The notes: generated from the sequence alone by a model not told the origin. 64,000 bases of DNA from Micromonospora vinacea (GCF_015751785.1 NZ_JADOTY010000001.1:6386001-6450000); one strand, 5' to 3'; shown: positions 1 through 7,962, counted from the first letter of the stretch. A program made the numbers and translations.

Positions 1-445
1 TGTTGGTGCCGTCGGTGGTACAACCCGTCGGCCCGCTCACCAACTCGTGCGAGGCGTTGTTGTTCTTCAGCGTGGCGTTGAGGTTGCCCTTCGCCCCGGC
101 GGTGAAGTCCTGGCTCGCACCGGCGAAGTTGCTGTTGAAGTAGACCCGCACGGTCTTGCTGGTGCGGTTCCAGACCGACGCGGCGTTGTTCTTGACGCAC
201 AGGCCCTTGCCGCTGCCCGCGCCCTTGAAGTCGTAGCAGGTCGGTTGGGTCGTACCGTAGTCGTCAAGTGAGTCGGTGAAGTCGGAGACCGAGCCGGCCT
301 GGTTGCTGTTGTAGTAGTAGCAGAACTCGCCGCTGTCGCAGGTTCCGTCCCGTGCGGCCGCCGCTGCGGGCGACGCAACACTCAGGATGGAAGTGGACAT
401 GGCGAGGACGGCGCCGACGATGGCGAGGCCCTTGCGGATATTCAC
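1..445 (-). CDS. Secreted peptidase-inhibitor I36-like protein (partial, C-terminus outside window)
   Basis: The 3' end runs off the left edge; 148 codons are visible. It starts at a GTG six bases after the stop of the upstream gene, and an AGGACACC leader overlaps that stop, so the two genes look translationally coupled. Residues 1-33 form a Sec signal peptide ending in alanines. The mature part has the I36-like pattern: Cys, a FCYYYN stretch, DFTDSLDDYGT and paired Cys around FKG. It is close to identical with the N-terminal half of the next gene (452-1336) and shares its AGGACACC leader, so the pair is a tandem duplication. Family members are secreted beta/gamma-crystallin-like proteins, some of which inhibit metalloproteases; the role here is inferred. 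Confidence 0.8.
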   Translation of the reverse strand, partial: MNIRKGLAIVGAVLAMSTSILSVASPAAAAARDGTCDSGEFCYYYNSNQAGSVSDFTDSLDDYGTTQPTCYDFKGAGSGKGLCVKNNAASVWNRTSKTVRVYFNSNFAGASQDFTAGAKGNLNATLKNNNASHELVSGPTGCTTDGTN

Positions 446-451
446 GGTGTC

Positions 452-1336
452 CTACTTCTCGTTGTAGCCCTGGGAGTTCCAGAACGCCGTCGGGTCGGCG
501 TTGTCCAGGGTGGGGTCGCCGACGCTGACGGCCGCGTGGGTCTGCCGGCCGGCCCGGACCTCGACGTGGGTGTGCGCGCCCGAGCTGGAGGACACCCCGT
601 GCCACGACTCATCGCCGATGATCTCGCCCTTGCTGATGGCGTCGCCCACGCTCACCCCGGACCTCGGCGCGGTGTGCAGGTAGATCACCGACTTGTTGAG
701 TGAGGAGTTGTAGACGGAGATCGTGGACAGGCCGCCGCTGCCGGTGGCGCCCCGCGCGACGTAGATGACCGTTCCGGAGACCAGGGCGCGCACGTCCGAG
801 CCGACGCTGCGGGCGATGTCGATGCCCTCGTGCCGGCCGGGCGTGGTGGTGTAACCGTCGAAGGCGCACGTGACAGTGCCGCCGCTGGCCTGGTACAGGG
901 CGTACGACAGGTTCGTGCGGGTCGACGGCGAGAACTGGTGCGAGGCATTGTTGTTCTTCAGCGTGGCGTTGAGGTTGCCCTTCGCACCGGCCGCGAAGTC
1001 CTGGTAAGAACCGGCGTAACCGCTGTTGTAGTAGACGCGTACGGTCTTGGTGCTGCGGTTCCAGACCGAGGCGGCCTCGTTCTTGATGCACAGGCCCTTG
1101 CCAGCGCCAGCGCCCTTGAAGTCGTAGCACGAGGGCTGCTCGGTGCCGTAGTCGTCGAGCGAACCGGTGAAGTCCGAGATCGATCCCGCGTTGTCGCTGT
1201 TGTAGTAGTAGCAGAATTCGCCGCTGTCGCAGACCCCATCTCGGGCCGCCGCCGACGCGGGCGATGCGACGCTGAGGATCGAGGTGGTCGCGGCCAGCGC
1301 GACGCCGACGGCGGCGAGGCTCTTACGGATGTTCAT
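452..1336 (-). CDS. Secreted I36-like domain fused to M23 (LytM) metallopeptidase
   Basis: A 294-residue exported protein with signal peptide about residues 1-30 (SPASAAA cleavage region). Residues 33-140 are an I36/beta-gamma-crystallin-like domain (CDSGEFCYYYN, DDYGTEQPSCYDF). Residues 160-290 are an M23 peptidase: HEGIDIA supplies the first zinc His and Asp, and AHTHVEVR supplies the HxH motif. M23 enzymes cut peptidoglycan cross-bridges or glycine-rich peptides outside the cell. Start ATG has AAAGGACACC upstream. It lies just upstream of its truncated-by-window paralogue, which lacks the peptidase in the visible part. Zinc ligands look intact, so an active enzyme is likely; whether the I36-like part inhibits, binds wall or only targets is unknown. 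Confidence 0.87.
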   Translation of the reverse strand: MNIRKSLAAVGVALAATTSILSVASPASAAARDGVCDSGEFCYYYNSDNAGSISDFTGSLDDYGTEQPSCYDFKGAGAGKGLCIKNEAASVWNRSTKTVRVYYNSGYAGSYQDFAAGAKGNLNATLKNNNASHQFSPSTRTNLSYALYQASGGTVTCAFDGYTTTPGRHEGIDIARSVGSDVRALVSGTVIYVARGATGSGGLSTISVYNSSLNKSVIYLHTAPRSGVSVGDAISKGEIIGDESWHGVSSSSGAHTHVEVRAGRQTHAAVSVGDPTLDNADPTAFWNSQGYNEK

Positions 1337-1369
1337 GGTGTCCTTTCAGAAACGGTGAAGGGGTGCGGG

Positions 1370-2233
1370 TCACTGCCCGCGTTGGTACTGCTCCCAGGTC
1401 TTGATCGGGATTCGGGGGCCGTCGTCCGGTCCCTGGTTGGCCAGGCCGTTCATGCCGAGGTAGTAGTCGCCGACCTGGTGTTGCGCCTGGCTGGACAGGT
1501 CCGTGTCGTTGATCGCCGTGGCGTGGATGTGCCACGGCCAGTCGCCCTGGTTCGGGTTGCGGACCCAGGCGGCGAAGCCGACCTGGCGCAGGGCCCGGGC
1601 GACGGCGGTGCGCCTGGCGGCGGTCATGCCGGTGACCGCGATGTCCACCACACCCCCGCCGTCGTGCGTACCGGCCGAGGTGGGGTCGCCCCCGGGGTTG
1701 TACGAGCCCTGGTCGAGCACCAGGGGGTAGCCGAGCAGACGCTGCGCCTCGGCCAACATCGCCTGCGTACGGGCGTTGACGACGTACCCGTCACGCTGCA
1801 CCTTCGCGCCCGGTCCGATCGGGTTGCCGACGGTGTAACGGTTCTGCCCGAGCTTCGTCAGCGACGTCGTGCCGGGCAGCCCGTTCGCGGCCAGCCCGCT
1901 GAAGCCGAGTGAGCGTTGGTACGCCGCGTACGCCGAGACCGTCACGGTGCCGAAGTAGCCGTCGACCCACTGCGCGTTCAGCAGGCCCTGCGCCTGCAGC
2001 GCCTGCTCGACGGCGAGCACGGAGTTCTTCGCGCCCGGGGTCAGTGTGTTGTCGGCGCGTCGCGGGTCGATCTGGGCGGCCAGGACGGTGGCCTCCATGT
2101 CCACGACCGGCCGCGCGGTAGTGGTGACGGTTCGGTGCGCTGTGGCGCCGGATGTCGCGGCCCACGCCTGGGCCGGAACCCCGACAGCCACGCAGAGCGC
2201 GGCGAGCCCGACGGATAACCAGGGACGGCGCAC
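1370..2233 (-). CDS. Secreted peptidoglycan-binding / M15-like peptidase
   Basis: The product is about 287 residues. I place the start at a GTG (2233) because GAGGAGGA lies seven bases before it; an ATG six codons upstream (2251) has no such site. A Sec signal peptide precedes AQAWAA. Residues 50-140 contain a peptidoglycan-binding-like repeat region (AVEQALQAQGLL, GYFGTVTVSAYAAYQ). The C-terminal half has GTHDGGGVVDIAV and WPWHIHATAI, matching the zinc-binding H-x(6)-D and HxH pattern of M15-type LD-/D-Ala-D-Ala peptidases. It probably trims wall peptides outside the cell. It lies 33 bases upstream of the I36-M23 gene on the same strand, so they may be cotranscribed. The upstream region shares repeats with the next regulator gene's promoter. 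Confidence 0.82.
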   Translation of the reverse strand: MRRPWLSVGLAALCVAVGVPAQAWAATSGATAHRTVTTTARPVVDMEATVLAAQIDPRRADNTLTPGAKNSVLAVEQALQAQGLLNAQWVDGYFGTVTVSAYAAYQRSLGFSGLAANGLPGTTSLTKLGQNRYTVGNPIGPGAKVQRDGYVVNARTQAMLAEAQRLLGYPLVLDQGSYNPGGDPTSAGTHDGGGVVDIAVTGMTAARRTAVARALRQVGFAAWVRNPNQGDWPWHIHATAINDTDLSSQAQHQVGDYYLGMNGLANQGPDDGPRIPIKTWEQYQRGQ

Positions 2234-2299
2234 TGTCGATCCTCCTCGCATTTGGTGTGTCGTTCGGAACGGACATCACCTTGCGAGAATCGGCCTGCT

Positions 2300-2391
2300 G
2301 TTCGGTACCCCTGCTGTCTTGTCAGATCCGTCAGGCCGTCACTGACCTCGGTGGATGTGGTGTTGTCAGCTTCCAGCGTTAGCCCCCTGAC
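2300..2391. promoter_or_regulatory. GTCAG/CTGAC repeat cluster upstream of the M15-like gene
   Basis: GTCAG occurs at 2321-2325, 2330-2334 and 2365-2369, and CTGAC at 2342-2346 and 2387-2391. The 11-mer GTTCGGTACCC at 2300-2310 is the reverse complement of GGGTACCGAAC at 3498-3508. The sharing of both elements with the 3459-3508 region suggests common control, perhaps by the XRE protein encoded between them. This is inference from repeats only. Confidence 0.45.
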
Positions 2392-2418
2392 ACCGGTCCG
2401 GGCGGCCGGGAGGCGCGC

Positions 2419-3447
2419 TCAGGCGGTGACGGTGACCATGAAGTACACCGGCCGGCGGGTGGGAAAGTACTCCTGCCCGTTCTCGTCGACCATCTTCCAG
2501 CTGACCCAGCACTTCCCGGGGCGGCTCGGCGCGGTGACCTCGACGCTGATCATCACCTGCTCGTCGGGCGGGGTGTCACCGATCGCCACCCGGTCAGGCA
2601 CCCGGCAACCGTCGGCGTCGGCGGTGGGGTTGGTGCGGGCGAGGAAACGGTTGTGCCAGGCGACCTTCCCCACGTTCTTGAGGGCCCACACCTTGACGAA
2701 CTGGGAGTTCACCCGCACCCGCGTGCCGTCGGGGATGGTGACGTCGGAGATGAACTTGCTTGAGTCGCCGGGGATCAGCGAGTCCGAGAATGCTGAGGCC
2801 GACGGCGACACCGACGGTGCGGACGACGCCGCCGCCGCCCCGGAGTCGTCCCGGGACGACCGGCCACGGACGACGACGCCCAGGACGGCGACCATCGCCA
2901 CCACCAGGACCACTGCGGCAGCGGCGAGCCACGGCAGCCGGTGCCGGCGCGCACCCACGACCTCCTCGTCGGTCGGCGGGTAGTCGGTGACCCGAAGCGC
3001 GCCCTGCTCAGTCGGCGACGTCGCGGGGACGCTGGACACCACCGGCCCGTGGGCCTCCGTGGCGTCGGCTCGGGTGTCGGGCTTCCGTTCAACCGTGCTG
3101 ATCGGGGTGTCCGCGCCGCTCGGGGGTTCGGTGCTGACCGGCGCCTCTTCGCCATCCGCGATGTCGTCGGCCGTCCCGGGGCGCTGCGCGTCCTCCCACC
3201 GGTGCCGCCACTGGACCTCGTCCGCCTCGCAGGCTCGGACGAACTCCCGCACGGTCTCCCAGGAGGGGAACCTGGTCCCGGCGGCGGCCTCGTGCAGCGT
3301 GGTGTGCGAGATCCGGCCCGACCGCCCAGCCATCTTGCGGAACGACGGCTCACCCGCGGCGGTCCGCAGGGCCCGTAGCTGTTCGGCGAACCTCTCGGCG
3401 GCCTGTCTGTCCTGAATCGACTGGGCGGCGGCACGCTGGTCCTTCAT
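2419..3447 (-). CDS. Membrane-anchored XRE-family protein with NBR1/Ig-like C-terminal domain
   Basis: Residues 20-85 form an XRE helix-turn-helix (FAEQLRALRTAAGEPSFRKMA, then ISHTTLHEAAAGTRFPSWETVREFV). A Ser/Thr/Glu-rich linker follows. A single transmembrane segment lies near residues 175-195 (LPWLAAAAVVLVVAMVAVLGVVV). The external part, residues 235-342, has FVKVWALKNVGKVAW and PGKCWVSWKM, typical of the NBR1 Ig-like four-Trp domain seen in actinobacterial exported proteins. It may therefore sense a wall or external ligand and signal to DNA or partner proteins. ATG 3447 is preferred (GTG 3450 adjoins). A CTGAC repeat array sits immediately upstream, compatible with self-regulation. Confidence 0.8.
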   Translation of the reverse strand: MKDQRAAAQSIQDRQAAERFAEQLRALRTAAGEPSFRKMAGRSGRISHTTLHEAAAGTRFPSWETVREFVRACEADEVQWRHRWEDAQRPGTADDIADGEEAPVSTEPPSGADTPISTVERKPDTRADATEAHGPVVSSVPATSPTEQGALRVTDYPPTDEEVVGARRHRLPWLAAAAVVLVVAMVAVLGVVVRGRSSRDDSGAAAASSAPSVSPSASAFSDSLIPGDSSKFISDVTIPDGTRVRVNSQFVKVWALKNVGKVAWHNRFLARTNPTADADGCRVPDRVAIGDTPPDEQVMISVEVTAPSRPGKCWVSWKMVDENGQEYFPTRRPVYFMVTVTA

Positions 3448-3458
3448 CACTCCCCCAT

Positions 3459-3508
3459 GTCAGACGACGTCGTCAGGCGTTGTCAGAGCGTGTCAGAGGG
3501 TACCGAAC
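3459..3508. promoter_or_regulatory. Phased GTCAG array plus GGGTACCGAAC element
   Basis: GTCAG repeats at 3459, 3472, 3482 and 3492; the last three are exactly ten bases apart, one helical turn. GGGTACCGAAC follows at 3498-3508. The array sits between the divergent XRE gene and the secreted 138-residue gene. It matches the cluster at 2300-2391, so it is a candidate operator for the XRE protein or for a shared sigma factor. Confidence 0.5.
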
Positions 3509-3584
3509 GGGCCAAGGCCACCATCAATGTGGTGCATCGACGACACCGGGCTCGACGGTCCCGGTGCATTGAAGGAGGTCACCG

Positions 3585-4001
3585 ATGAAGAGCCTTTCCC
3601 GCCGTGGCGTACGCATCCTCGCGGCCGCCGGTCTGGCGGTGCCCGCGACGCTGGCGTTCGCCGGCACTGCGCACGCCGAGACCAACCCGCGCTGCGCCGA
3701 CTCGGTGCAGATCGGCGCGACGGCGTACGTCACCGTCGGCGGTCAGACCGCGGCATCGGTCAAGCAGTACAAGGGCTGCGGCAAGAACTACGCCTACACG
3801 TACGTGTGGCAGCAGTACCGGGCCAGCCACGGCTCATACCAGGTCTGCACCTCCATCGTCACCGGAAGCACGCTGCGCGACCTGCAGTGTTCCAGCGGCC
3901 CGGACGTCTGGTCCTCGGGCGCCAACACGCTGTCGGTGTGCACCCGGGCCCTCGGCGGCATCTCCGACGTGGCGCAGAAGGAGACCGAGGTGCGCTGCTG
4001 A
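3585..4001 (+). CDS. Small secreted protein of unknown function
   Basis: The protein has 138 residues. AAGGAGGT lies five bases before the ATG. The N-terminus (MKSLSRRGVRILAAAG, then THAHAE-like AGTAHAE) is a clear Sec signal peptide of about 31 residues. The mature chain of about 107 residues has six cysteines in the export-typical pattern (RCADS, KGCGKN, QVCTS, LQCSS, VCTRA, final RC), suggesting three disulfides. It is rich in Tyr, Ser and Thr and has no recognised catalytic motif. It is divergent from the XRE/NBR1-like gene, with the shared repeat array between, so it may be a target of that regulator. A strong hairpin follows it. The function is not known. Confidence 0.8.
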   Translation: MKSLSRRGVRILAAAGLAVPATLAFAGTAHAETNPRCADSVQIGATAYVTVGGQTAASVKQYKGCGKNYAYTYVWQQYRASHGSYQVCTSIVTGSTLRDLQCSSGPDVWSSGANTLSVCTRALGGISDVAQKETEVRC

Positions 4002-4024
4002 CCTGACGACCGCGACGTTGCCCG

Positions 4025-4053
4025 GCGGGGCGCTGGCTGTGCCAGCGCCCCGC
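4025..4053. terminator. Bidirectional terminator hairpin
   Basis: A perfect 13-bp stem (GCGGGGCGCTGGC and its complement) with a TGT loop, followed by TTCGTT. It lies between convergent genes ending at 4001 (+) and 4072 (-). Confidence 0.75.
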
Positions 4054-4071
4054 TTCGTTCCGAGTCTCGCG

Positions 4072-6105
4072 TCAGGGGCAGGGTGTCCGCCCGCAGACGT
4101 CGACGACCTTGCCGGTGAGCAGGAAGACGGCCTTCTGTTTCTGGGCCCCGGCCTGGGCGCGGGGGAACTCGTGCGGATCGTCGCCGAACTCCGGCCCGGC
4201 CGGGGCGAGGTTGGTCGGCGGTGGCGCGTGGGCCGCGCCGCTGTTCCAGATCACGATCGCCGAGCCGATGTACGGGTAGCGGCGGATCGGCGTGATGCCC
4301 CAGTACGGCCGCACGTCCAGTGACCAGCCGTCGGCGAGCGCGGGAGTGTGCAGGCGCGCGCCGATGGTGCGCGCCTGCGCCTCCGCCGCGGCGGGCGAGA
4401 CCTGCTGGTCGCCGAAGGCCACGTGCATCAGCACCTGGTGCGCCGGGGTGCGCGGTAGTGGCCGGTCGGTCATGTGCTGGGCGTACCCGTTGGCCTCGGA
4501 CCGATCCCACAACATCTGCAGCAGCGCGAGGATCAACTGTTGGTCGACCTTGTCCGGGTAGTAGCTGTCCAGCACGGCTTGGAACGGTGCGAAGTCCACG
4601 CTGCGTTGCAGCAGCGTGGAGTAGTTCATCGCCGGCACGCCGAGCACCGACCGGGTCCAGTCCTGGGCGATGGCGGTGAGCGCGCCTCCGTTGATGCCAC
4701 CCTGGCTGTTGCCGTCGTAGTGCAGTCCGCCACGGCGGTCGATCAGCGGCCGGGCGGTGGCGTCCCGGAATGCCGGGTGGGCGGCGAAGCCAGCCGGGTG
4801 GATCATCGCGCGCCCCAGGAAGAGGAAGTTCAGGAAGCTCTGCTGCAACCGGTCCGCTACTGCGGGGAAGACACTGAGGTCGGTGAAGGCGCCGGCGACA
4901 TACGGAACGTCGGCGGCGGCCATGCCGATCCAGCTGGTCGCGCAGAACGTGAAGTTGTGGGTGTTCGACATCGTCTTGACGTTGCCGGCGTTGATCTCGG
5001 TCGGTCGGCCGAGCAGGCCGTGGCCGTAGAGTGAGAGGTGTGCCGGCCGCGCGGCCGAGGCGCTGCGCGGGATGTTGCAAACGAAGTCCGCCGCCACCGT
5101 CGCGCCGGACGGCGTTGGCAGGGCGTTCGGCGTGGGCGGCGTCCCAGCGCCACCGGCCGGCCCGTAGTGCAGCCGGGAGCCGGGCCCGCCGTCGCCGGTC
5201 AGATAGGACGGTACGCCGATTGTGCCGGTCACCTGCCGGGCGATCAGCGGATCCTGCTCCGGCGAATGGTCGGTCACCTGGGTGACGGTGACCGGCGGCG
5301 CGGCCCGGCCCAGGTCGGCGAACGCGTCGTCCCGGACCGCCAACATCCGACCGGTCAGCCCGTGCCGGCTGGCCACTGTGAAGTCCCAGGCCAGGTAGAG
5401 GCTGTGCCGCTGGACGCCGACCCGGGTCAGCTCGGTGAGGATCCGCCTCACCTGCGGCGCCCGGGCGTCCCGCTGGTGGACGCCGGCACCGGTCACGTAC
5501 GACGTGAACGCCTTCGGCGCCCGGATCGACGCGCCGTCGCCGTCGCGCAGGCCGCGCAGCCCGACGACGTAGCGGGTGCCCTCGGCCAGCGCCACCGCCG
5601 GTCGGATGATCAACAACTGCCGGTCGGGCTGACCGACGGCGTGCGCGTCCAACTCGGCCCAGTACGGCGTGCGCTCCCCGGTCCGGGTGTTGAGCAGAAC
5701 GATCGGCGCGTTCGGTGCCAGCGAGCGTCCGATGTCGGTGACCGGCGCGATCCCGCTCGCCGCGGCGTCGAGGCCGGGTACCCGCACCAGGATCGGCGAG
5801 CCCGGACTGAACCCGTCCTGCCGGTTCCACTCCGTCGGGTCGATCGGGGTTCCCTGCACGTTCGCGGGCATCGCGGCGGCGGCGAAGCGCACCCGCTTGC
5901 CGGTGGGGCTGCTCCGGTCCGGCACCGTGAAGTAGTCGTTCGGGAACGGCAGCAGGCAGGCGGTCGGGTCGATCGGGTCGCAGGACGGGTGCCCGGCCGG
6001 CGCGGGAGTCCTTGGCGGCGCGGCGGGGGCCGCCGTGCCGAGCAGGACGGCGCCCGCTGTCACCAGCACGGACACGGTGAGACGGAGCCCTCTGGAGGTG
6101 GTCAC
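4072..6105 (-). CDS. Large secreted alpha/beta-hydrolase (lipase/esterase-like)
   Basis: The product is about 677 residues. GTG 6105 is preferred because GAAGGAG ends six bases before it; the ATG at 6111 touches that site. An N-terminal signal peptide ends near GTAAPAAP. The next part has CDPIDPTACLLPFPNDYFTV, resembling the N-terminal domain of bacterial virulence-type extracellular lipases. The central region has HLSLYGHGLLGRP (oxyanion-type HG) and YDGNSQGGINGG, a G-N-S-Q-G nucleophile elbow. Asp and His candidates follow in the last 150 residues (VAFGDQQVSP; no unequivocal His). It is probably a secreted ester hydrolase; the substrate is unknown. Alone on its strand, it converges with the preceding small secreted gene. 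Confidence 0.7.
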   Translation of the reverse strand: MTTSRGLRLTVSVLVTAGAVLLGTAAPAAPPRTPAPAGHPSCDPIDPTACLLPFPNDYFTVPDRSSPTGKRVRFAAAAMPANVQGTPIDPTEWNRQDGFSPGSPILVRVPGLDAAASGIAPVTDIGRSLAPNAPIVLLNTRTGERTPYWAELDAHAVGQPDRQLLIIRPAVALAEGTRYVVGLRGLRDGDGASIRAPKAFTSYVTGAGVHQRDARAPQVRRILTELTRVGVQRHSLYLAWDFTVASRHGLTGRMLAVRDDAFADLGRAAPPVTVTQVTDHSPEQDPLIARQVTGTIGVPSYLTGDGGPGSRLHYGPAGGAGTPPTPNALPTPSGATVAADFVCNIPRSASAARPAHLSLYGHGLLGRPTEINAGNVKTMSNTHNFTFCATSWIGMAAADVPYVAGAFTDLSVFPAVADRLQQSFLNFLFLGRAMIHPAGFAAHPAFRDATARPLIDRRGGLHYDGNSQGGINGGALTAIAQDWTRSVLGVPAMNYSTLLQRSVDFAPFQAVLDSYYPDKVDQQLILALLQMLWDRSEANGYAQHMTDRPLPRTPAHQVLMHVAFGDQQVSPAAAEAQARTIGARLHTPALADGWSLDVRPYWGITPIRRYPYIGSAIVIWNSGAAHAPPPTNLAPAGPEFGDDPHEFPRAQAGAQKQKAVFLLTGKVVDVCGRTPCP

Positions 6106-6268
6106 ACGCATCTCCTTCGACGCTGGACGGCGGATCGACGGGTGGTGTCCTTCCTACGCTTGTGAAAGAAACTCAGCAAGCGTCGATGTGTCCGCCCGCA
6201 ACCGCTCGTGGGCAGCGCCGCAGCAGTACGCCGCCGGCGATGCAGCAGTCCCATGAGACAACAGAATC

Positions 6269-6320
6269 GCGGTCGGTGGCCGGCAGCCAGATCACGCTCT
6301 GGCTGCCTGCCACCGACCGC
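6269..6320. terminator. Long imperfect terminator hairpin
   Basis: A 12-bp stem (6269-6280 with 6309-6320), one C/T mismatch, then a 9-bp stem (6282-6290 with 6299-6307) around an 8-base loop. It lies 24 bases beyond the stop of the 48-residue membrane gene on the minus strand, so it most likely ends that transcript. The rest of the 6112-6343 gap shows no coding signal. Confidence 0.65.
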
Positions 6321-6343
6321 ACCAACGACGACTCACGGAAAGG

Positions 6344-6490
6344 TCAGTCGGTGATCACCGGCCAGGCGTAGGCGAGCAGGGCGCAGGCGGCACCCAGAAG
6401 CGCGAGCGAGACACCCCTCGTGGGCAGCGGCAGAGCAGCGAGCACGATGAGGATTACGGCGACAACGTAGAGAAATGCCTGGACCGACAT
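6344..6490 (-). CDS. Small two-helix membrane protein
   Basis: It has 48 residues: MSVQAFLYVVAVILIVLAAL, a short PTRG turn, then a second hydrophobic helix (SLALLGAACALLAYAW). GAGGAGAG lies five bases before the ATG, a good ribosome site, which is why I call this short frame instead of the longer in-frame extension upstream. Two-helix hairpin proteins of this size are common in actinomycetes and have no assigned function. It is followed by a strong hairpin, so it is probably transcribed alone or with the upstream 120-residue gene. Confidence 0.65.
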   Translation of the reverse strand: MSVQAFLYVVAVILIVLAALPLPTRGVSLALLGAACALLAYAWPVITD

Positions 6491-6575
6491 GGTGCTCTCC
6501 TCGATCAGGGGTAACGAGCGGCTGACTTCATCCGCCGGGATGCCCCCGGGCGTGATCTCGGAAACCTCCTGCTGA

Positions 6576-6938
6576 TCACAGTTCGGCCCACGTGGTACGT
6601 GCGGCTCGCCCGGTGCGGCGCCTACGTCTGGAGTAGAAGCGCTTCGGCGCCCACCGGTCGAAAGCCCGCTGCCTGTCCATTGAGCCCCGGGTGCGGTCGA
6701 GCAACGCACCCAGGAAACGCGGATTCATCGTAGCCGCCAGGGAGTCGCAGTCGAGGGCGGCCAGCGTATGACGTACCCACTGGGGGTCCTCGTCGGTGAA
6801 CACCACCGAGTGTCCGGTGAAGGCGATGACTCCGGCGTCGCGGCGGCTTGGCTGCGGCACCACTGTGGTCCCGCCGTCCGGTGGCGGGAAGTGCCCATCC
6901 GCCGCCGCGTCCAGGATGTCGGTCAACGTGCGGTTCAT
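6576..6938 (-). CDS. Hypothetical protein, possibly a truncated GNAT-type acetyltransferase
   Basis: It has 120 residues and a good ribosome site (GAGAGGCG before ATG). The first 95 residues (LTDILDAAADGHFPPPDG, DAGVIAFTGHSVVFTDEDPQWV, MNPRFLGALL) look like the N-terminal segment that precedes the acetyltransferase fold in some actinomycete GNAT proteins. The expected acetyl-CoA-binding region is missing: the chain ends in a basic tail (FYSRRRRRTGRAARTTWAEL). This suggests a frameshift or deletion that left a remnant, or a stand-alone domain. I recall the family resemblance and cannot test it here. The neighbour downstream is the small membrane protein. Confidence 0.55.
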   Translation of the reverse strand: MNRTLTDILDAAADGHFPPPDGGTTVVPQPSRRDAGVIAFTGHSVVFTDEDPQWVRHTLAALDCDSLAATMNPRFLGALLDRTRGSMDRQRAFDRWAPKRFYSRRRRRTGRAARTTWAEL

Positions 6939-7107
6939 TGTCGCCTCTCTTCGGTCCCCGACCGCACGCCGCCGAGGGTGGACGCGGCAATACGCTTCCC
7001 GCCCCTTGCCACCGCGCGGACCAAACAGTGCTAGACATCCTCCCGCCTGGAGTACGCGACTGAGTGTCGCGGTGTCTCGGCCCGCGCTTCGTCAGCTCCG
7101 TCGGCGC

Positions 7108-7962
7108 CTACGGCGCGTGGCTGCGGTACCAGATCCGGGGCCGGCCGTCAGCGGCGATGTCGACGTCCGTACGCACCTGGTAGACCTGCTCGATCCGGCT
7201 GGTGGTGAGAACCTCGACGGGCGTACCCGCCGCGACCACCCGCCCGCCGTACAGAAGCACCAGCCGGTCGCAGTACTGCGCGGCCAGATTGAGATCGTGC
7301 AGGGTCACCACGACGGTGCTGGCCGACTCGGCGAGGAACCGCAGCAACTCCAGCTGATGCCGGATGTCCAGATGGTTGGTCGGCTCGTCGAGCAGCAGCA
7401 GATCCGGTTCCTGCACCAGCGCGCGGGCCAGGTCTACCCGCTGCCGCTCACCACCGGAGAGGCTGGACCAGCGGCGCTGCTCGAAGCCGGCCAGGCCGGC
7501 CTCGGCGAGCGCGCGCCGCGCCAGCTCCAGATCCGCGGCGCCGACCCCGGCGAGGCGTGGCCGGTACGGCGTCCGGCCCAGCAGAACCACCTCCAGTGCG
7601 GACATCTCCAGGTCGGTGGCGACCTGTTGGGTGACCACCGCGATCCGCCGCGCCAGCGCACGCCGGGGTACCCCGTCCACCGCGACGTCGTCGAGCAGCA
7701 CCCGCCCGGACTCCGGCCGCGCCAGCCCGGCCAGTAGCCGCAGCAGGCTCGACTTGCCGGAGCCGTTCGGCCCGAGCAGCCCGACCGTGGCGCCCGGTTC
7801 GGCGGTGAGCGCCACCCCGGCCAGGATCCGTACGCCGGCCACGCCCCACCCGATCCGGTCCGCGTGCAGCCGCGCCGGCGACGCTCCCGCCGGGTACGGG
7901 TCACCGCCGGTCGCCCGACCACTGCCGCCCACTCCCCGGTCGGCGGTGCCCGGCGCGATCAC
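7108..7962 (-). CDS. Fec-type ABC transporter ATP-binding protein
   Basis: It has 284 residues and a GTG start overlapping the permease stop (GTGA). Walker A GPNGSGKS lies near residues 64-71, the Q-loop is TQQV (about 111), signature LSGGE is at 168-172, Walker B LLLLDEP ends near 194 and the switch His is in TLHDLNLAAQYCD (222). The layout and the DLNLAAQYCDR stretch are typical of FecE/BtuD ATPases for iron-siderophore, haem or cobalamin uptake. It is the last gene of a four-gene operon (lipoprotein, methyltransferase, permease, ATPase). A residue 1-30 Gly/Pro-rich extension is unusual but harmless. Some actinobacterial members are named F420-0 transporters; substrate is open. Confidence 0.9.
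   Translation of the reverse strand: MIAPGTADRGVGGSGRATGGDPYPAGASPARLHADRIGWGVAGVRILAGVALTAEPGATVGLLGPNGSGKSSLLRLLAGLARPESGRVLLDDVAVDGVPRRALARRIAVVTQQVATDLEMSALEVVLLGRTPYRPRLAGVGAADLELARRALAEAGLAGFEQRRWSSLSGGERQRVDLARALVQEPDLLLLDEPTNHLDIRHQLELLRFLAESASTVVVTLHDLNLAAQYCDRLVLLYGGRVVAAGTPVEVLTTSRIEQVYQVRTDVDIAADGRPRIWYRSHAP

Noticed and set aside
3794..5830. Long open frame (678 codons) opposite the lipase-like gene region
   Set aside because: It is a GC-driven shadow of the 4072-6105 gene: Arg/Pro/Ala-rich, no ribosome site or motif.
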